From: Pseudocoprococcus catus
GTDB taxonomy: Bacteria > Bacillota > Clostridia > Lachnospirales > Lachnospiraceae
Direction of reading: 5' to 3'
DNA length: 64,000 nt
Assembly (NCBI RefSeq): GCF_019734885.1
Contig: NZ_JAAXCM010000010.1
Span: 1-64,000, forward strand
In this document: one piece after another, positions 26,243 through 34,422 of the stretch
Layout: every line of letters begins with the position of its first letter
Position numbering within the stretch: the first letter of the stretch is position 1
The notes under the pieces: generated by a model
The model's database searches: none
Seen by the model: only the letters and a program-made list of their open reading frames with translations
What the model was told of the DNA's origin: nothing
Made by a program: the position numbers and the translations under genes

Positions 26243-26351
26243 AATGAATTTCCTGTAATTTCATTTAATACACCTTCAACTTTCATAGAATTCGATTAAA
26301 AAATTATGTTCCTTTTGGACTATACCTCCTATTCATAAATTTGCATGTCCA

Positions 26352-26384
26352 CTATGGGCCTCTGCCTTTCTTCATAATCATCAT
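26352..26384 (-). CDS. Micro-ORF 2 in the 26.2-26.6 kb transcription unit
   Basis: ATG at 26384, preceded by AGAGGAG, encodes only MMIMKKGRGP before a stop. Its ribosome binding context (acaGAGGAGATG) matches that of micro-ORF 1. It may be a micropeptide, a leader or chance; the matching context in a duplicated module is the only support. Confidence 0.3.
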   Translation of the reverse strand: MMIMKKGRGP

Positions 26385-26523
26385 CTCCTCTGTTACATGT
26401 ATAGCTGTTAACGACATCTATGTAAACTCGTGAGAGATTTTTATTCGATTTGATTAAGACTTCTTATGCCATTGGACTGTCCTCCTGTTCTAAGACTCGA
26501 CTACTTCTAACTATCCTCTTGGT

Positions 26524-26562
26524 CTAATACTGGAATAAACTTCCCTGGTTTCTGTTAGGCAT
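26524..26562 (-). CDS. Micro-ORF 1 in the 26.2-26.6 kb transcription unit
   Basis: ATG at 26562, directly preceded by AAAGAGGAG and about 19 bases after the -10 box, encodes MPNRNQGSLFQY and then stops. A well-placed start this close to a strong promoter is a leader-peptide or micropeptide layout. No similarity to a known leader is recognised. Confidence 0.35.
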   Translation of the reverse strand: MPNRNQGSLFQY

Positions 26563-26580
26563 CTCCTCTTTGTTGTCTTT

Positions 26581-26609
26581 ATAGTAGCACAGTTATCTTA
26601 TCATGTCAA
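26581..26609 (-). promoter_or_regulatory. Near-consensus sigma-A promoter without a long ORF
   Basis: The minus strand reads TTGACA (26604-26609), exactly 17 bp, then TACTAT (26581-26586). The same hexamers and spacing drive the lysine riboswitch at 63968-63996 in this window, which supports this as a real promoter. Confidence 0.7.
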
Positions 26610-26750
26610 TAGTTTTCTTTATATTAATCTCGTAATTATAAATATTCAGAATTTTCACTCACTTCAAATGTAAACACTCGCTAAATACGGCTTCATAAAG
26701 ATTCTCTTCGCGCTTCCTGCAAAAACCTGTCTTTCTTCTGACTAATACAA

Positions 26751-26800
26751 AAAGCGAAACTGCCCTGCACACAAATAAAAATGCCTTTCAGTTTCGCTTT
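26751..26800 (-). terminator. Terminator at the end of the suf-MBL operon
   Basis: Twelve perfectly paired bases (26751-26762 with 26789-26800) surround a 26-base loop, and on the minus strand TTTTTGT follows. It lies 51 bp after the MBL stop, beyond a 16-bp direct repeat (cttatatctattacat, twice, around 26825-26855). Confidence 0.7.
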
Positions 26801-26850
26801 AAATCTACAAAGATTTGCAAATCTCTTATATCTATTACATCTTATATCTA

Positions 26851-27480
26851 TTACATCTTTATGATGGCATTAATTTTGTCTTTTAGCAGATCCGCAAATA
26901 TCTGACCATCTTTAGCTTCACCTGCTACCGAACCATAGTGTGTTGGTATCGCAGCTTTCGGATGAATGATTTCTGCCAGCTTGGCTGCCTCTTCTGCTGT
27001 CATTGTATACGTTCCGCCGACAGGAATCAAAGCCACATCACACCGGACTTTCTTCACATCCTCGTTGATATCTGTATCTCCGGCAATGTAATAGATCACA
27101 TTATTCATTGTCACAAGATAACCTACCCACTGATTTGCCTGTGGATGGAACTGTTTGCCCACATTGTAAGCAGGCACTGCTTGAATTCTGACACCATTGA
27201 TCTCCATCTCATCTCCCGGAGCCACCAATTCTGTAAACTCCTCGGAAATGCCGCTGTTACTCAATGCATCCTTCATCGTCTTCGGACAGACAAGAATCGT
27301 TGCCGCATTTTTTACCTTTGCCAGATCTTCCGGTGAATAGTGGTCAAAATGATCATGGGTCACACAAATAATATCTGCATCATGTGGTTCTCCCTCCACA
27401 TTAAAGGGATCAAAATAAATGATCTGATTTCCTGCAATACGAATACTGCTGTGGGTTAAAACCTGAACTTCTTCATACAT
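26851..27480 (-). CDS. MBL-fold metallo-hydrolase at the end of the suf operon
   Basis: A 209-residue metallo-beta-lactamase-fold protein. It has 'ICVTHDHFDHYSPEDL' (HxHxDH metal site, about residues 38-45), 'IYYIAGDTDINEDV' and a C-terminal 'AAIPTHYGS' His ligand. It resembles the UlaG/YtkL group of broad-specificity metal-dependent hydrolases, and the substrate is unknown. It is read 55 bp after sufU with AGGAGG before the ATG, and the next terminator lies behind it. It is therefore probably co-expressed with Fe-S assembly, perhaps as a metalloenzyme served by the same regulation. Confidence 0.85.
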   Translation of the reverse strand: MYEEVQVLTHSSIRIAGNQIIYFDPFNVEGEPHDADIICVTHDHFDHYSPEDLAKVKNAATILVCPKTMKDALSNSGISEEFTELVAPGDEMEINGVRIQAVPAYNVGKQFHPQANQWVGYLVTMNNVIYYIAGDTDINEDVKKVRCDVALIPVGGTYTMTAEEAAKLAEIIHPKAAIPTHYGSVAGEAKDGQIFADLLKDKINAIIKM

Positions 27481-27535
27481 TACCTGTTACCTCCTTGCTT
27501 TTTCTCTATTCTACCATATCCGGCATTCTCTGTCT

Positions 27536-27979
27536 TTATGAAGCAGAATTTTCTTTTACTTTCTTGAAAGCCTCATCCAATGTATGCCATCCAAGGACTG
27601 CACATTTTACTCTGGCAGGCATATGAGCGATATCTTTCAATGCAGAGGCTTCTTCCAGCTGGTCGATTTCCTCATCCGTCGCTTCTCCCTGAATCATACG
27701 CAGGAACATGTCACCAAGCTTCAATGCCTCTTCCTTTGTTTTTCCAACGATCATTCCCAGCATAATATCTGCGGATGCCTGAGAAATGGCACAGCCGTCC
27801 CCCACAAAGGCACCATCCTCGATGACGTCGTTTTCTACTTTTAATTTCAGGAAAATATCATCTCCGCAGTTCGGATTCACACCTTCCAGAACAATGTTTG
27901 CATCCGGCAGATCATGCTTATACTCCGGCCGCAGATTATGTTCTGTCAATATTTCATTATAAAAACTTCTACTCTCCAT
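27536..27979 (-). CDS. sufU: Fe-S cluster assembly protein SufU
   Basis: A 147-residue NifU/IscU-like protein of the SufU branch. The three conserved cysteines are visible in 'GVNPNCGDDIFL', 'GDGCAISQASADIMLG' and 'ARVKCAVLGWHTLDEA'. In Firmicutes SufU accepts sulfur from SufS and passes it to the SufBCD scaffold. It overlaps the end of sufS by 11 bp, as expected for partners made together. Length is normal for the family. Confidence 0.95.
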   Translation of the reverse strand: MESRSFYNEILTEHNLRPEYKHDLPDANIVLEGVNPNCGDDIFLKLKVENDVIEDGAFVGDGCAISQASADIMLGMIVGKTKEEALKLGDMFLRMIQGEATDEEIDQLEEASALKDIAHMPARVKCAVLGWHTLDEAFKKVKENSAS

Positions 27980-29186
27980 ATCCCATTCTCCTTCTTATGC
28001 TGGCAACACTCTTCACAAAAGCATCAACCTCTTCCAGTGTATTATAAAACATAAAGCTTGCTCTTGTGGAAGAATTGACACCCAGATAAGTAAGGAGCGG
28101 CTGTGCGCAGTGATGACCGGCACGAACATCAATGCCGTCTGAAGCAAGGATTTCACTGACATCGTGCGGATGAACACCCTCTATTGTAAAAGATATGATA
28201 CCTGTATGATTTTCAGGATTTTCTGAGCCCATCACATGTACACGCGGTATCTCAGCCAGTCCTTCCATGGCATGGCGTGTCAATGCCAGTTCCTGCTCCT
28301 GAATAAAATCAAATCCTACCTGCTGCAGGTAATCAATGGCTGCTGCCAGTCCTGCTGCACCGGCAGCGTTCACCGTTCCGGCCTCAAATTTATACGGCAA
28401 TTCCGCAAAAACTGCCCCTTCTCGTGTTACGGAATCTATCATTTCGCCGCCGGTGAGAAATGGCGGCATTTCTTCAAGCAATGCCTTCTTTCCATATAAT
28501 ACACCGATTCCCATCGGTCCCATGAGTTTATGCCCTGAAAATGCCATAAAATCCACATCCAGTTTCTGCACATCCACAGGCATGTGCGGTACGCTCTGAG
28601 CACCGTCCATCACAACCACTGCGCCCACTTCATGAGCTCTGGCCACAATTTTCTCTATCGGATTGACACATCCTAAAACATTGGATACCTGAGCCACCGC
28701 CACCAGTTTTGTCTTCTCATTGATCACCCTCTGAATGGTTTCATCTGTCAATGTGCCGTCCGGTTCACACTCCATAAACTTCAATTCAGCACCCGTCTGC
28801 CGTGACACCATCTGCCACGGCAGGAGATTGCTGTGATGTTCCATAATGGTGACTGCAATCTCATCTCCGGCTTTCAGATGGCTGAGGCCATAGCTGTAGG
28901 CCACCAGATTCAGCCCTTCTGTTGTATTTCTTGTAAAAATAATCTCTTTTTTGGAAGCCGCATGAATAAAATCACGTACTGTCCCTCTGGCGCTCTCACA
29001 GCTCTTGGTAGCCTTCAGGCTGAGAGGGTAAAACCCTCTCAGCGGGTTCGCATTTTCTGTCTCATAAAAAACTCTGACCGCATCCAGTACAGCCTGCGGG
29101 CGCTGGGCTGTTGCTGCATTATCTATATAAATCGTATCCTCATTCTGCAAAAGAGGGAAATCTTTTCTGTAATCACTGGCTGTCAT
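27969..29186 (-). CDS. sufS: Cysteine desulfurase SufS
   Basis: A 405-residue PLP enzyme of the class V aminotransferase fold, group II desulfurase. It has 'NTTEGLNLVAYSYGL', 'TIMEHHSNLLPWQ', 'VVMDGAQSVPHMPVD', the PLP-lysine motif 'FSGHKLMGPMGIGVLYG' and the persulfide cysteine in 'RAGHHCAQPLL'. It takes sulfur from L-cysteine, yielding alanine, for Fe-S cluster building. It overlaps sufD by 14 bp upstream and sufU by 11 bp downstream, indicating tight translational coupling. Confidence 0.96.
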   Translation of the reverse strand: MTASDYRKDFPLLQNEDTIYIDNAATAQRPQAVLDAVRVFYETENANPLRGFYPLSLKATKSCESARGTVRDFIHAASKKEIIFTRNTTEGLNLVAYSYGLSHLKAGDEIAVTIMEHHSNLLPWQMVSRQTGAELKFMECEPDGTLTDETIQRVINEKTKLVAVAQVSNVLGCVNPIEKIVARAHEVGAVVVMDGAQSVPHMPVDVQKLDVDFMAFSGHKLMGPMGIGVLYGKKALLEEMPPFLTGGEMIDSVTREGAVFAELPYKFEAGTVNAAGAAGLAAAIDYLQQVGFDFIQEQELALTRHAMEGLAEIPRVHVMGSENPENHTGIISFTIEGVHPHDVSEILASDGIDVRAGHHCAQPLLTYLGVNSSTRASFMFYNTLEEVDAFVKSVASIRRRMGYGE

Positions 29187-30240
29187 TGCTCATCACCTTT
29201 GTAAGCTGATCTGCTACAATCCTTTCTGTTTCTTCATCCTGTATATGGTGGTAAAGTACTTCAAGTTTCGCTTTTGTCATAATATCTTCGGCTGTCTCCT
29301 GATCGATGCCTCTGGCCGCAAAGTAGAATAATGTTTCTTCATCCAGTTCACCAATGGTTGCACCATGACTGCCGTCCACATCCTCTTCTGCACAAAGAAT
29401 CAGCGGAATCGTCTTATTCTCTACATCATCCCCGAGAAGCAGTACATTCTCAGTCTCTGCGCCTTTGGATCCCGATGAACCGCGTTTAAAATCAATGGAA
29501 CCTCTGAAAACTTTCTTTGCGGCATCCTTTAGTGTACCGTCTACCTGAATGTCACAATTTGTCTTCTTTCCCCAATGATTAACAACCAGATTCATATCCA
29601 GTGACTGCTGCTTCTGTCCGATATAACCGATCTCCGTATGAAGTTCAGACTGATCGCCTTCCAGTTCTGTCTGAATGCCATTATAAACATCTCCCCGGCC
29701 GATAAACATCTGAAGGACATCCAATTTGGCTGTCTCATCGCAGACAGAACCTACCGCATTCAGTAATCGTTGTCCTTCATCCAGCATATTGATCTGTATC
29801 AGACGGATCGTGCTGTTTTTCTTCGCATAGAGTTTTGTTCTGAATGCCAGATCACTCTGAGCCTTTTTGCCGGATATAAACTTCTCGATCACCGTCACAT
29901 GGGCATTTTCTTCTGTTGCAATATAAACAGTTCCTGCGGCATTTTCCTTATCTTCACCGCTGATATCCAGGCGGATGATCCGCTCCCCATCTTCTGCTTT
30001 TGCTGTCAACTGCAGCACCGGAAGATTCTCATCTGAAAATAATGTATCAGCCTCAGCGCCAGCGCCTGTTGTCATTTCCTTTATATTCAAACCAGCTTCT
30101 GATACCTGTTCCGGTTCTTCTGTTGTCACCATGCAGGGCTGCACGTTCCCGTTCCATTTCACCGTTGTATCATTTAAATGAAGCCAGTACCATGTTTTGG
30201 ATGGCAGCGGATTAATCTTTAATGTCTCATTCTCTTTCAT
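29173..30240 (-). CDS. sufD: Fe-S cluster assembly protein SufD
   Basis: About 355 residues of the SufB/SufD beta-helix family. It ends in the typical 'DGSHGATIGELDEETLFYFA', then 'ARGIDQETAEDIM'. SufD joins SufB and SufC as the scaffold complex. The N-terminal 150 residues are divergent, as usual for Firmicutes SufD. The ATG at 30240 is chosen over a TTG two codons earlier because AGGAGG sits eight bases upstream of it. It follows sufB by 18 bp. Confidence 0.93.
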   Translation of the reverse strand: MKENETLKINPLPSKTWYWLHLNDTTVKWNGNVQPCMVTTEEPEQVSEAGLNIKEMTTGAGAEADTLFSDENLPVLQLTAKAEDGERIIRLDISGEDKENAAGTVYIATEENAHVTVIEKFISGKKAQSDLAFRTKLYAKKNSTIRLIQINMLDEGQRLLNAVGSVCDETAKLDVLQMFIGRGDVYNGIQTELEGDQSELHTEIGYIGQKQQSLDMNLVVNHWGKKTNCDIQVDGTLKDAAKKVFRGSIDFKRGSSGSKGAETENVLLLGDDVENKTIPLILCAEEDVDGSHGATIGELDEETLFYFAARGIDQETAEDIMTKAKLEVLYHHIQDEETERIVADQLTKVMSNDSQ

Positions 30241-30258
30241 CTTCAAATCCTCCTTACC

Positions 30259-31665
30259 TTATCCAATACTGCCTTTCATCTCAAGATGAATCAGATTGTT
30301 CATCTCAAGGGCATACTCAAGAGGCAGTTCCTTTGATACGTTGTCCGCAAATCCGCTGACGATGCATGCTCTTGCATCTTCCTCGCTCATACCCCTGGAC
30401 ATCAGATAAAAAACAGCCTCATCACTGATACTGCCAATCTGTGCTTCATGACCTACATCGGCATTCTTGGTTCGGATATCCATGGCAGGGATCGTATCTG
30501 ATCTGGATTCCGAATCCAGCATCAGAGACTGGCATGAAACAGATGATTTGGCATTTTCTGCACCTTTATTCACAACAACGGATGAACGGAATGTACTGAT
30601 ACCGCCATCCTTTGAAATAGATTTTGTATTAATATAAGAGCTTGTATTTTCTCCAATATGAACAACCTTTGCCCCGGTATCCAGATTCTGGCCTTTGCCG
30701 GCAAATGTAATGCCTGTAAATTCCATCTTGGAGTCACGGCCTTTGAGAATGCTCATCGGATACAGATAGGAAACATGAGAACCAAAGGAACCGGATACCC
30801 ATTCAATGGTACCGCCCTCTTCTACCAATGCTCTCTTTGTGTTCAGATTATACATGTTCTTGGACCAGTTCTCGATGGTGGAATAACGAAGTCTTGCATT
30901 TTTGCCTACAAAAAGCTCCACACATCCGGCATGCAGATTGGCGACGTTATATTTCGGAGCTGAACAGCCCTCAATGAAATGCAAATCTGCACCTTCATCT
31001 ACGATAATCAGTGTATGTTCAAACTGGCCGGCACCCGGCGCATTCAATCTAAAATAAGACTGCAGCGGAATTTCAACAGAAACACCCTTTGGTACATAGA
31101 CAAATGAACCGCCGGACCAGACAGCCCCATGAAGTGCGGCAAACTTATGATCTGTCGGTTTCACCAGTTTCATGAAATGCTTCTTCACCATATCTGCATA
31201 TTCACCGGTCAGCGCGCTTTCCATATCGGTATAGACAACCCCCTGTGCAGCGACTTCCTCACGGACATTGTGATAAACCAGTTCAGAGTCATACTGGGCC
31301 CCGACACCAGCCAGGGATTTTCTCTCTGCTTCAGGAATACCCAGACGTTCAAATGTATTCTTGATATCTGCCGGTACATCGGACCACTTAGCTTTCATCT
31401 TTGTATTCGGTCTGACATAAGTCACAATCTGATCCATATTCAAGCCTTCTATAGATGGCCCCCAATCCGGCACTGCCATCTCATTGTAAATTTGAAGAGA
31501 ATGCAGACGAAAAAGTTCCATCCATGCAGGATCATGTTTCTCTTTGGACAATTTCTGCACAATTTCAGGCGTCAGTCCTGCTTTAATCCTGTATGCGTCT
31601 TTTTCATCATCTTTAAAATCATATATGCTTCTATCTATATCTTCAACTTGACTCTTTTCTTTCAC
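30259..31665 (-). CDS. sufB: Fe-S cluster assembly scaffold SufB
   Basis: A 468-residue SufB of normal length. It shows 'WSGGSFVYVPKGVSVEIPLQ', 'DEGADLHFIEGCSAPKYN', 'HAGCVELFVGKNARLRYSTI', and the C-terminal 'GHEAQIGSISDEAVFYLMSR' with 'GMSEEDA'. SufB is the central subunit on which the nascent cluster is built. The start is GTG with AAAGGAG nine bases upstream. It lies between sufC (28 bp) and sufD (18 bp). Confidence 0.96.
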   Translation of the reverse strand: MKEKSQVEDIDRSIYDFKDDEKDAYRIKAGLTPEIVQKLSKEKHDPAWMELFRLHSLQIYNEMAVPDWGPSIEGLNMDQIVTYVRPNTKMKAKWSDVPADIKNTFERLGIPEAERKSLAGVGAQYDSELVYHNVREEVAAQGVVYTDMESALTGEYADMVKKHFMKLVKPTDHKFAALHGAVWSGGSFVYVPKGVSVEIPLQSYFRLNAPGAGQFEHTLIIVDEGADLHFIEGCSAPKYNVANLHAGCVELFVGKNARLRYSTIENWSKNMYNLNTKRALVEEGGTIEWVSGSFGSHVSYLYPMSILKGRDSKMEFTGITFAGKGQNLDTGAKVVHIGENTSSYINTKSISKDGGISTFRSSVVVNKGAENAKSSVSCQSLMLDSESRSDTIPAMDIRTKNADVGHEAQIGSISDEAVFYLMSRGMSEEDARACIVSGFADNVSKELPLEYALEMNNLIHLEMKGSIG

Positions 31666-31693
31666 CGTCAGTCACTCCTTTCCCACGCCGCTT

Positions 31694-32449
31694 TTACTGC
31701 TCCTGAGTTTCATAACTTCCGAATCCGTTTTCATTGATCTCTTCAACAAGGGATGCATCTCCAGTCTTGATAATCCTGCCTTCAACCATGACATGGGTAT
31801 AATCCACATGCAGTGCTTCCAGAATTTTTGTACTATGTGTAATAACAATTAAACTGCCTTTGCATGTCTTCTGGTATTCTTCAATACCTGCTGAAACTGT
31901 ACGTACTGCATCCACATCCAGGCCCGAGTCTGTCTCATCAAGGATGGCCAGTGAAGGTTTAAGCATCAGAAGCTGAAGGATCTCTGCCTTCTTCTTCTCA
32001 CCGCCGGAAAAGCCCACATTCAGATCACGTTCCGCATAAGACGGATCCATCTGCAAAATAGCCATTGTCTTCTCAAGATCTTTCTTGAAATCCCACAGTT
32101 TGATTCTCTTGCCGGTTTTCTGTTCCAGTGCATTTCTAATAAAGGAACTCAGTGTCACGCCTGGAATCTCAAGCGGATTCTGGAAAGAAAGAAAAATACC
32201 GTCTTTTGCCCGCTCATTGACTGGTTCCGCCGTAATATTCTTGCCTTTAAACCAGATTTCGCCGGACTTTACGGTATAACGCGGATTGCCCATCAGTGCA
32301 TAACCGAGGGTAGACTTACCTGTACCGTTCGGTCCCATCAAAACATGCGTCTCCCCTTCACCAATGGACAGATCCACGCCATGAAGGATTTCTTTATCTT
32401 CAACATCAACATATAAATCTTTTACATTCAATAACTGCTTGTTCAACAT
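31694..32449 (-). CDS. sufC: Fe-S cluster assembly ATPase SufC
   Basis: About 251 residues of an ABC-type ATPase. It has Walker A 'MGPNGTGKSTLGYALMG', signature 'VGFSGGEKKKAEILQLLMLK', Walker B 'LAILDETDSGLDVDAVR' and switch 'IVITHSTKILE'. SufC powers the SufBCD scaffold. The ATG at 32449 (MLNKQLLNVKDL) has AGGAGG seven bases upstream and is preferred to the ORF start 11 codons earlier. It is the first structural gene after the Rrf2-type regulator. Confidence 0.96.
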   Translation of the reverse strand: MLNKQLLNVKDLYVDVEDKEILHGVDLSIGEGETHVLMGPNGTGKSTLGYALMGNPRYTVKSGEIWFKGKNITAEPVNERAKDGIFLSFQNPLEIPGVTLSSFIRNALEQKTGKRIKLWDFKKDLEKTMAILQMDPSYAERDLNVGFSGGEKKKAEILQLLMLKPSLAILDETDSGLDVDAVRTVSAGIEEYQKTCKGSLIVITHSTKILEALHVDYTHVMVEGRIIKTGDASLVEEINENGFGSYETQEQ

Positions 32450-32527
32450 TTTTATGCCTCCTACTTGTTTCTTCTCTATCATAATTATGCTGTATTATTA
32501 TGCTGTATTTTCCTGTGTTATCTGTAT

Positions 32528-32950
32528 CTATTCATCGAAACGGCCCTTCCCAGCCACATCAGCCAGTGTCATATTATCCAGATAATCTGTGATAACATTC
32601 GACAATCCCTGCCATACTGGCAGCGTGCAGCAAAGCTCTGCTCTCCCGCAAGGTTCTGCATTATCCTTGAGACAGGATACAGGTGCCAGTGTTCCTTCGG
32701 TCAATCGAAGAATGTCACCGACTTTATACGCCTCCGGCTTTCTGGTCAGACGATAACCGCCACCTCGGCCGCTGGTTCCTTCAATATAGTGTTCCTTTGA
32801 CAGCATTCTGGCAATACTCTCAAGATACTTCAGAGAAATACTCTCCGCTTCCGCTATCTCTTTCAGTGGTACAAACTCCCGGTCTGCATTGACCGCCAGA
32901 TACGTCATAACCCGCAGTGCATAACGCCCCTTTGAAGAAATCATTATCAT
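32528..32950 (-). CDS. Rrf2/IscR-family regulator of the suf operon
   Basis: 140 residues with the Rrf2 winged helix ('MISSKGRYALRVMTYLA', 'VPLKEIAEAESISLKYLESI', 'GTSGRGGGYRLTR'). A cysteine cluster at about residues 93-108 (C-x7-C-x5-CC within 'SCLKDNAEPCGRAELCC') fits an IscR-like Fe-S-sensing regulator. It is the first gene of the unit running through sufCBDSU and the MBL gene. A palindrome over its own -10 suggests self-repression when clusters are plentiful. The start may be the ATG at 32950 or the third codon. Confidence 0.88.
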   Translation of the reverse strand: MIMISSKGRYALRVMTYLAVNADREFVPLKEIAEAESISLKYLESIARMLSKEHYIEGTSGRGGGYRLTRKPEAYKVGDILRLTEGTLAPVSCLKDNAEPCGRAELCCTLPVWQGLSNVITDYLDNMTLADVAGKGRFDE

Positions 32951-32976
32951 CCTATATTCATTCCTTTCCTTTTTCT

Positions 32977-33011
32977 ATGGGTATGATATACCCATTTACC
33001 TACTATGTCAA
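32977..33011 (-). promoter_or_regulatory. suf operon promoter with overlapping palindromic operator
   Basis: Minus strand: TTGACA (33006-33011), 17 bp, TATCAT (32983-32988). The perfect inverted repeat atgggtat-gat-atacccat (32977-32995) covers the -10, a classical repressor position. The adjacent Rrf2-type gene is the obvious candidate binder. Confidence 0.75.
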
Positions 33012-33042
33012 TAGGCAATTAAAATAGTGCGTCATCTAAACT

Positions 33043-33072
33043 AAAAAACACCCGCCGGATTTATTCCAGCAG
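33043..33072 (-). terminator. Terminator of the LURP-one gene
   Basis: Arms 33065-33072 and 33052-33059 form an 8-bp stem with G-U pairs, followed on the minus strand by GTGTTTTTT, about 25 bp after the stop and before the suf promoter. Confidence 0.6.
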
Positions 33073-33097
33073 ATGATTTTCATTCTGTATGCCGTAT

Positions 33098-33577
33098 TTA
33101 ATTTCTTGAACACTTCTCTGCGTCTATCGCCAGAACAAACATCAGCACATATAATGCATCTTCCGGATTCACGATATCCATCACGTAAGTGTCCGTCATA
33201 TGAAAAAGCTCCTTCGAAATTGCAGCAATCCTCTGTCCGCCCGGTCCAACAATCGTATAGTCCCATTCCATATAACCGCCCTCGATATGCCAGCCGTTAA
33301 AATCAATATCGTATTTCGGCTTCAAAAATGTCAATTCTTTCTGGATGCAGCCAATATATCTTTCTTTTTCATAGACTTCAAACTTCGGAAGCAATGTCAA
33401 CACCTTCTCTTTGACTGTCCCGACTTCTTCACCGTAAACACTGAAAATCTTCAGACAATGTCCCCAAGCCAACTGCCCTTTAACAACATAAACTGTCTGT
33501 TCCGTTTCATCATATATATCATAACTGTCAAACCATGAAAACAAACGCTGCTTAAACAATAACTTCGTTTCGAACAC
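33098..33577 (-). CDS. LURP-one-related (Tubby-like/scramblase-fold) protein
   Basis: About 160 residues. 'LLFKQRLFSWFDSYDIYDE', 'QTVYVVKGQLAWGHCLKIFS', 'KVLTLLPKFEVYEKERYIG' and a C-terminal 'AISKELFHMTDTYVMDIVNP' with 'EDAL' identify the LURP-one-related family (YxjI type). These beta-barrel proteins with a central helix may bind phospholipid; the bacterial role is unknown. Start uncertain: no ATG fits the frame. A GTG at 33577 has AGGAG about 12 bases upstream, while the longer frame to 33619 runs over a likely -10 (TATAAT, 33596-33601). Single gene with its own terminator. Confidence 0.75.
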   Translation of the reverse strand: MFETKLLFKQRLFSWFDSYDIYDETEQTVYVVKGQLAWGHCLKIFSVYGEEVGTVKEKVLTLLPKFEVYEKERYIGCIQKELTFLKPKYDIDFNGWHIEGGYMEWDYTIVGPGGQRIAAISKELFHMTDTYVMDIVNPEDALYVLMFVLAIDAEKCSRN

Positions 33578-33620
33578 CTCCCTTTCATACTCCTGATTAT
33601 AGCACAGTTTAATATACACA

Positions 33621-33648
33621 AAAAGACTCCCGAAAGAGTCTTTTTATT
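33621..33648 (-). terminator. Terminator of the YfcE-like phosphodiesterase gene
   Basis: Arms aaaagactc (33621-33629) and gagtctttt (33636-33644) with a 6-base loop lie directly behind the stop. T runs flank both sides, so it may work in both directions. Its left side coincides with the -35 region of the LURP-one gene. Confidence 0.7.
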
Positions 33649-34206
33649 TTATACTGTTTCATCTTCAAGATGCTTATACATCTGAACATGTCCTTCAAGA
33701 TCTTTCCAGACAAAATCCGATCCTTCCCAAGTCATATACCCATGATAACTGTTTTCCTTCGGGATGGATACCGAACCCGGATTCATATAAATATAGTTCT
33801 CATGCGCCACACACTTCGGCACATGGGTATGACCGTGCAAAAGAATATCACCTTTATGCAGCGGCGGCAGATTTTTCTCATTGAAAACATGCCCATGGGT
33901 TGCAAAAATCATCCGCGTACCCGCTGTCAAAATTGCATATTCTGCCATCACCGGAAATTCCAACACCATCTGATCAACTTCCGCCTCGCAGTTTCCCCGG
34001 ACACAGAGAATATCGTCTTTCATTCCATTCAAAAGTTCAATAACTCTTTTTGGCTGATATCCCTCCGGCAAATCATTGCGGGGCCCATGATATAAAAGAT
34101 CACCTAACAACAGCATCCGATCTGCCTTTTCCTGTTTGTAAGCCTCAAGCAACTTTTCCAGATAAGCGGCCGAGCCGTGTATATCTGATGCAATCATCCA
34201 TTTCAT
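33649..34206 (-). CDS. YfcE-family metallophosphodiesterase
   Basis: About 185 residues of the calcineurin-like phosphoesterase fold. The metal ligands are visible in 'ASDIHGS', 'LLLGDLLYHGPRN', 'CVRGNCEAEVD', 'FATHGHVFNE' and 'LLHGHTHVPKC'. YfcE/MJ0936-type enzymes hydrolyse phosphodiesters with Mn or similar metals; the physiological substrate is unclear. The ATG at 34206 follows GGAAGGAG and is preferred to a TTG at 34227. It is apparently a single gene, ended by a hairpin right after the stop. Confidence 0.88.
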   Translation of the reverse strand: MKWMIASDIHGSAAYLEKLLEAYKQEKADRMLLLGDLLYHGPRNDLPEGYQPKRVIELLNGMKDDILCVRGNCEAEVDQMVLEFPVMAEYAILTAGTRMIFATHGHVFNEKNLPPLHKGDILLHGHTHVPKCVAHENYIYMNPGSVSIPKENSYHGYMTWEGSDFVWKDLEGHVQMYKHLEDETV

Positions 34207-34422
34207 CTCTTCTTCTCCTTCCGACAATTTTTATTCCTCCAAGTCTATCTTCTGATTCATAGTCATCCTATTAAGCTCTATTGTATCACCTGCAAAATAA
34301 AAATATCATTGAATTTATCTATTGGTCGTTATAAAAAAATTTTTTATTTCTTTCCTCTATCTAATGTTATATAATAGATATATCGTATTGAATCTTCTAT
34401 TACTTCGAAAGGACGTGATAAC

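Larger units (their letters stand above)
26204..26574 (-). ncRNA. Candidate small RNA or micropeptide transcript, about 370 nt
   Basis: The 848-bp gap between the Rpn-family gene and the MBL gene holds no long ORF. It contains a near-consensus promoter (26581-26609) and, 370 bases on, a strong terminator (26204-26242). Between them are two micro-ORFs with good ribosome binding sites and a duplicated module containing AGGAGG and AGTCCAA. I do not recognise a known RNA family. Either the RNA itself or the short peptides could be the product; no function can be assigned. Confidence 0.45.

Noticed and set aside
25022-26850. Insertion sequence or transposon around the Rpn-family gene
   Set aside because: No terminal inverted repeats or target-site duplication could be found around the gene; the nuclease family name alone is not evidence of a mobile element.
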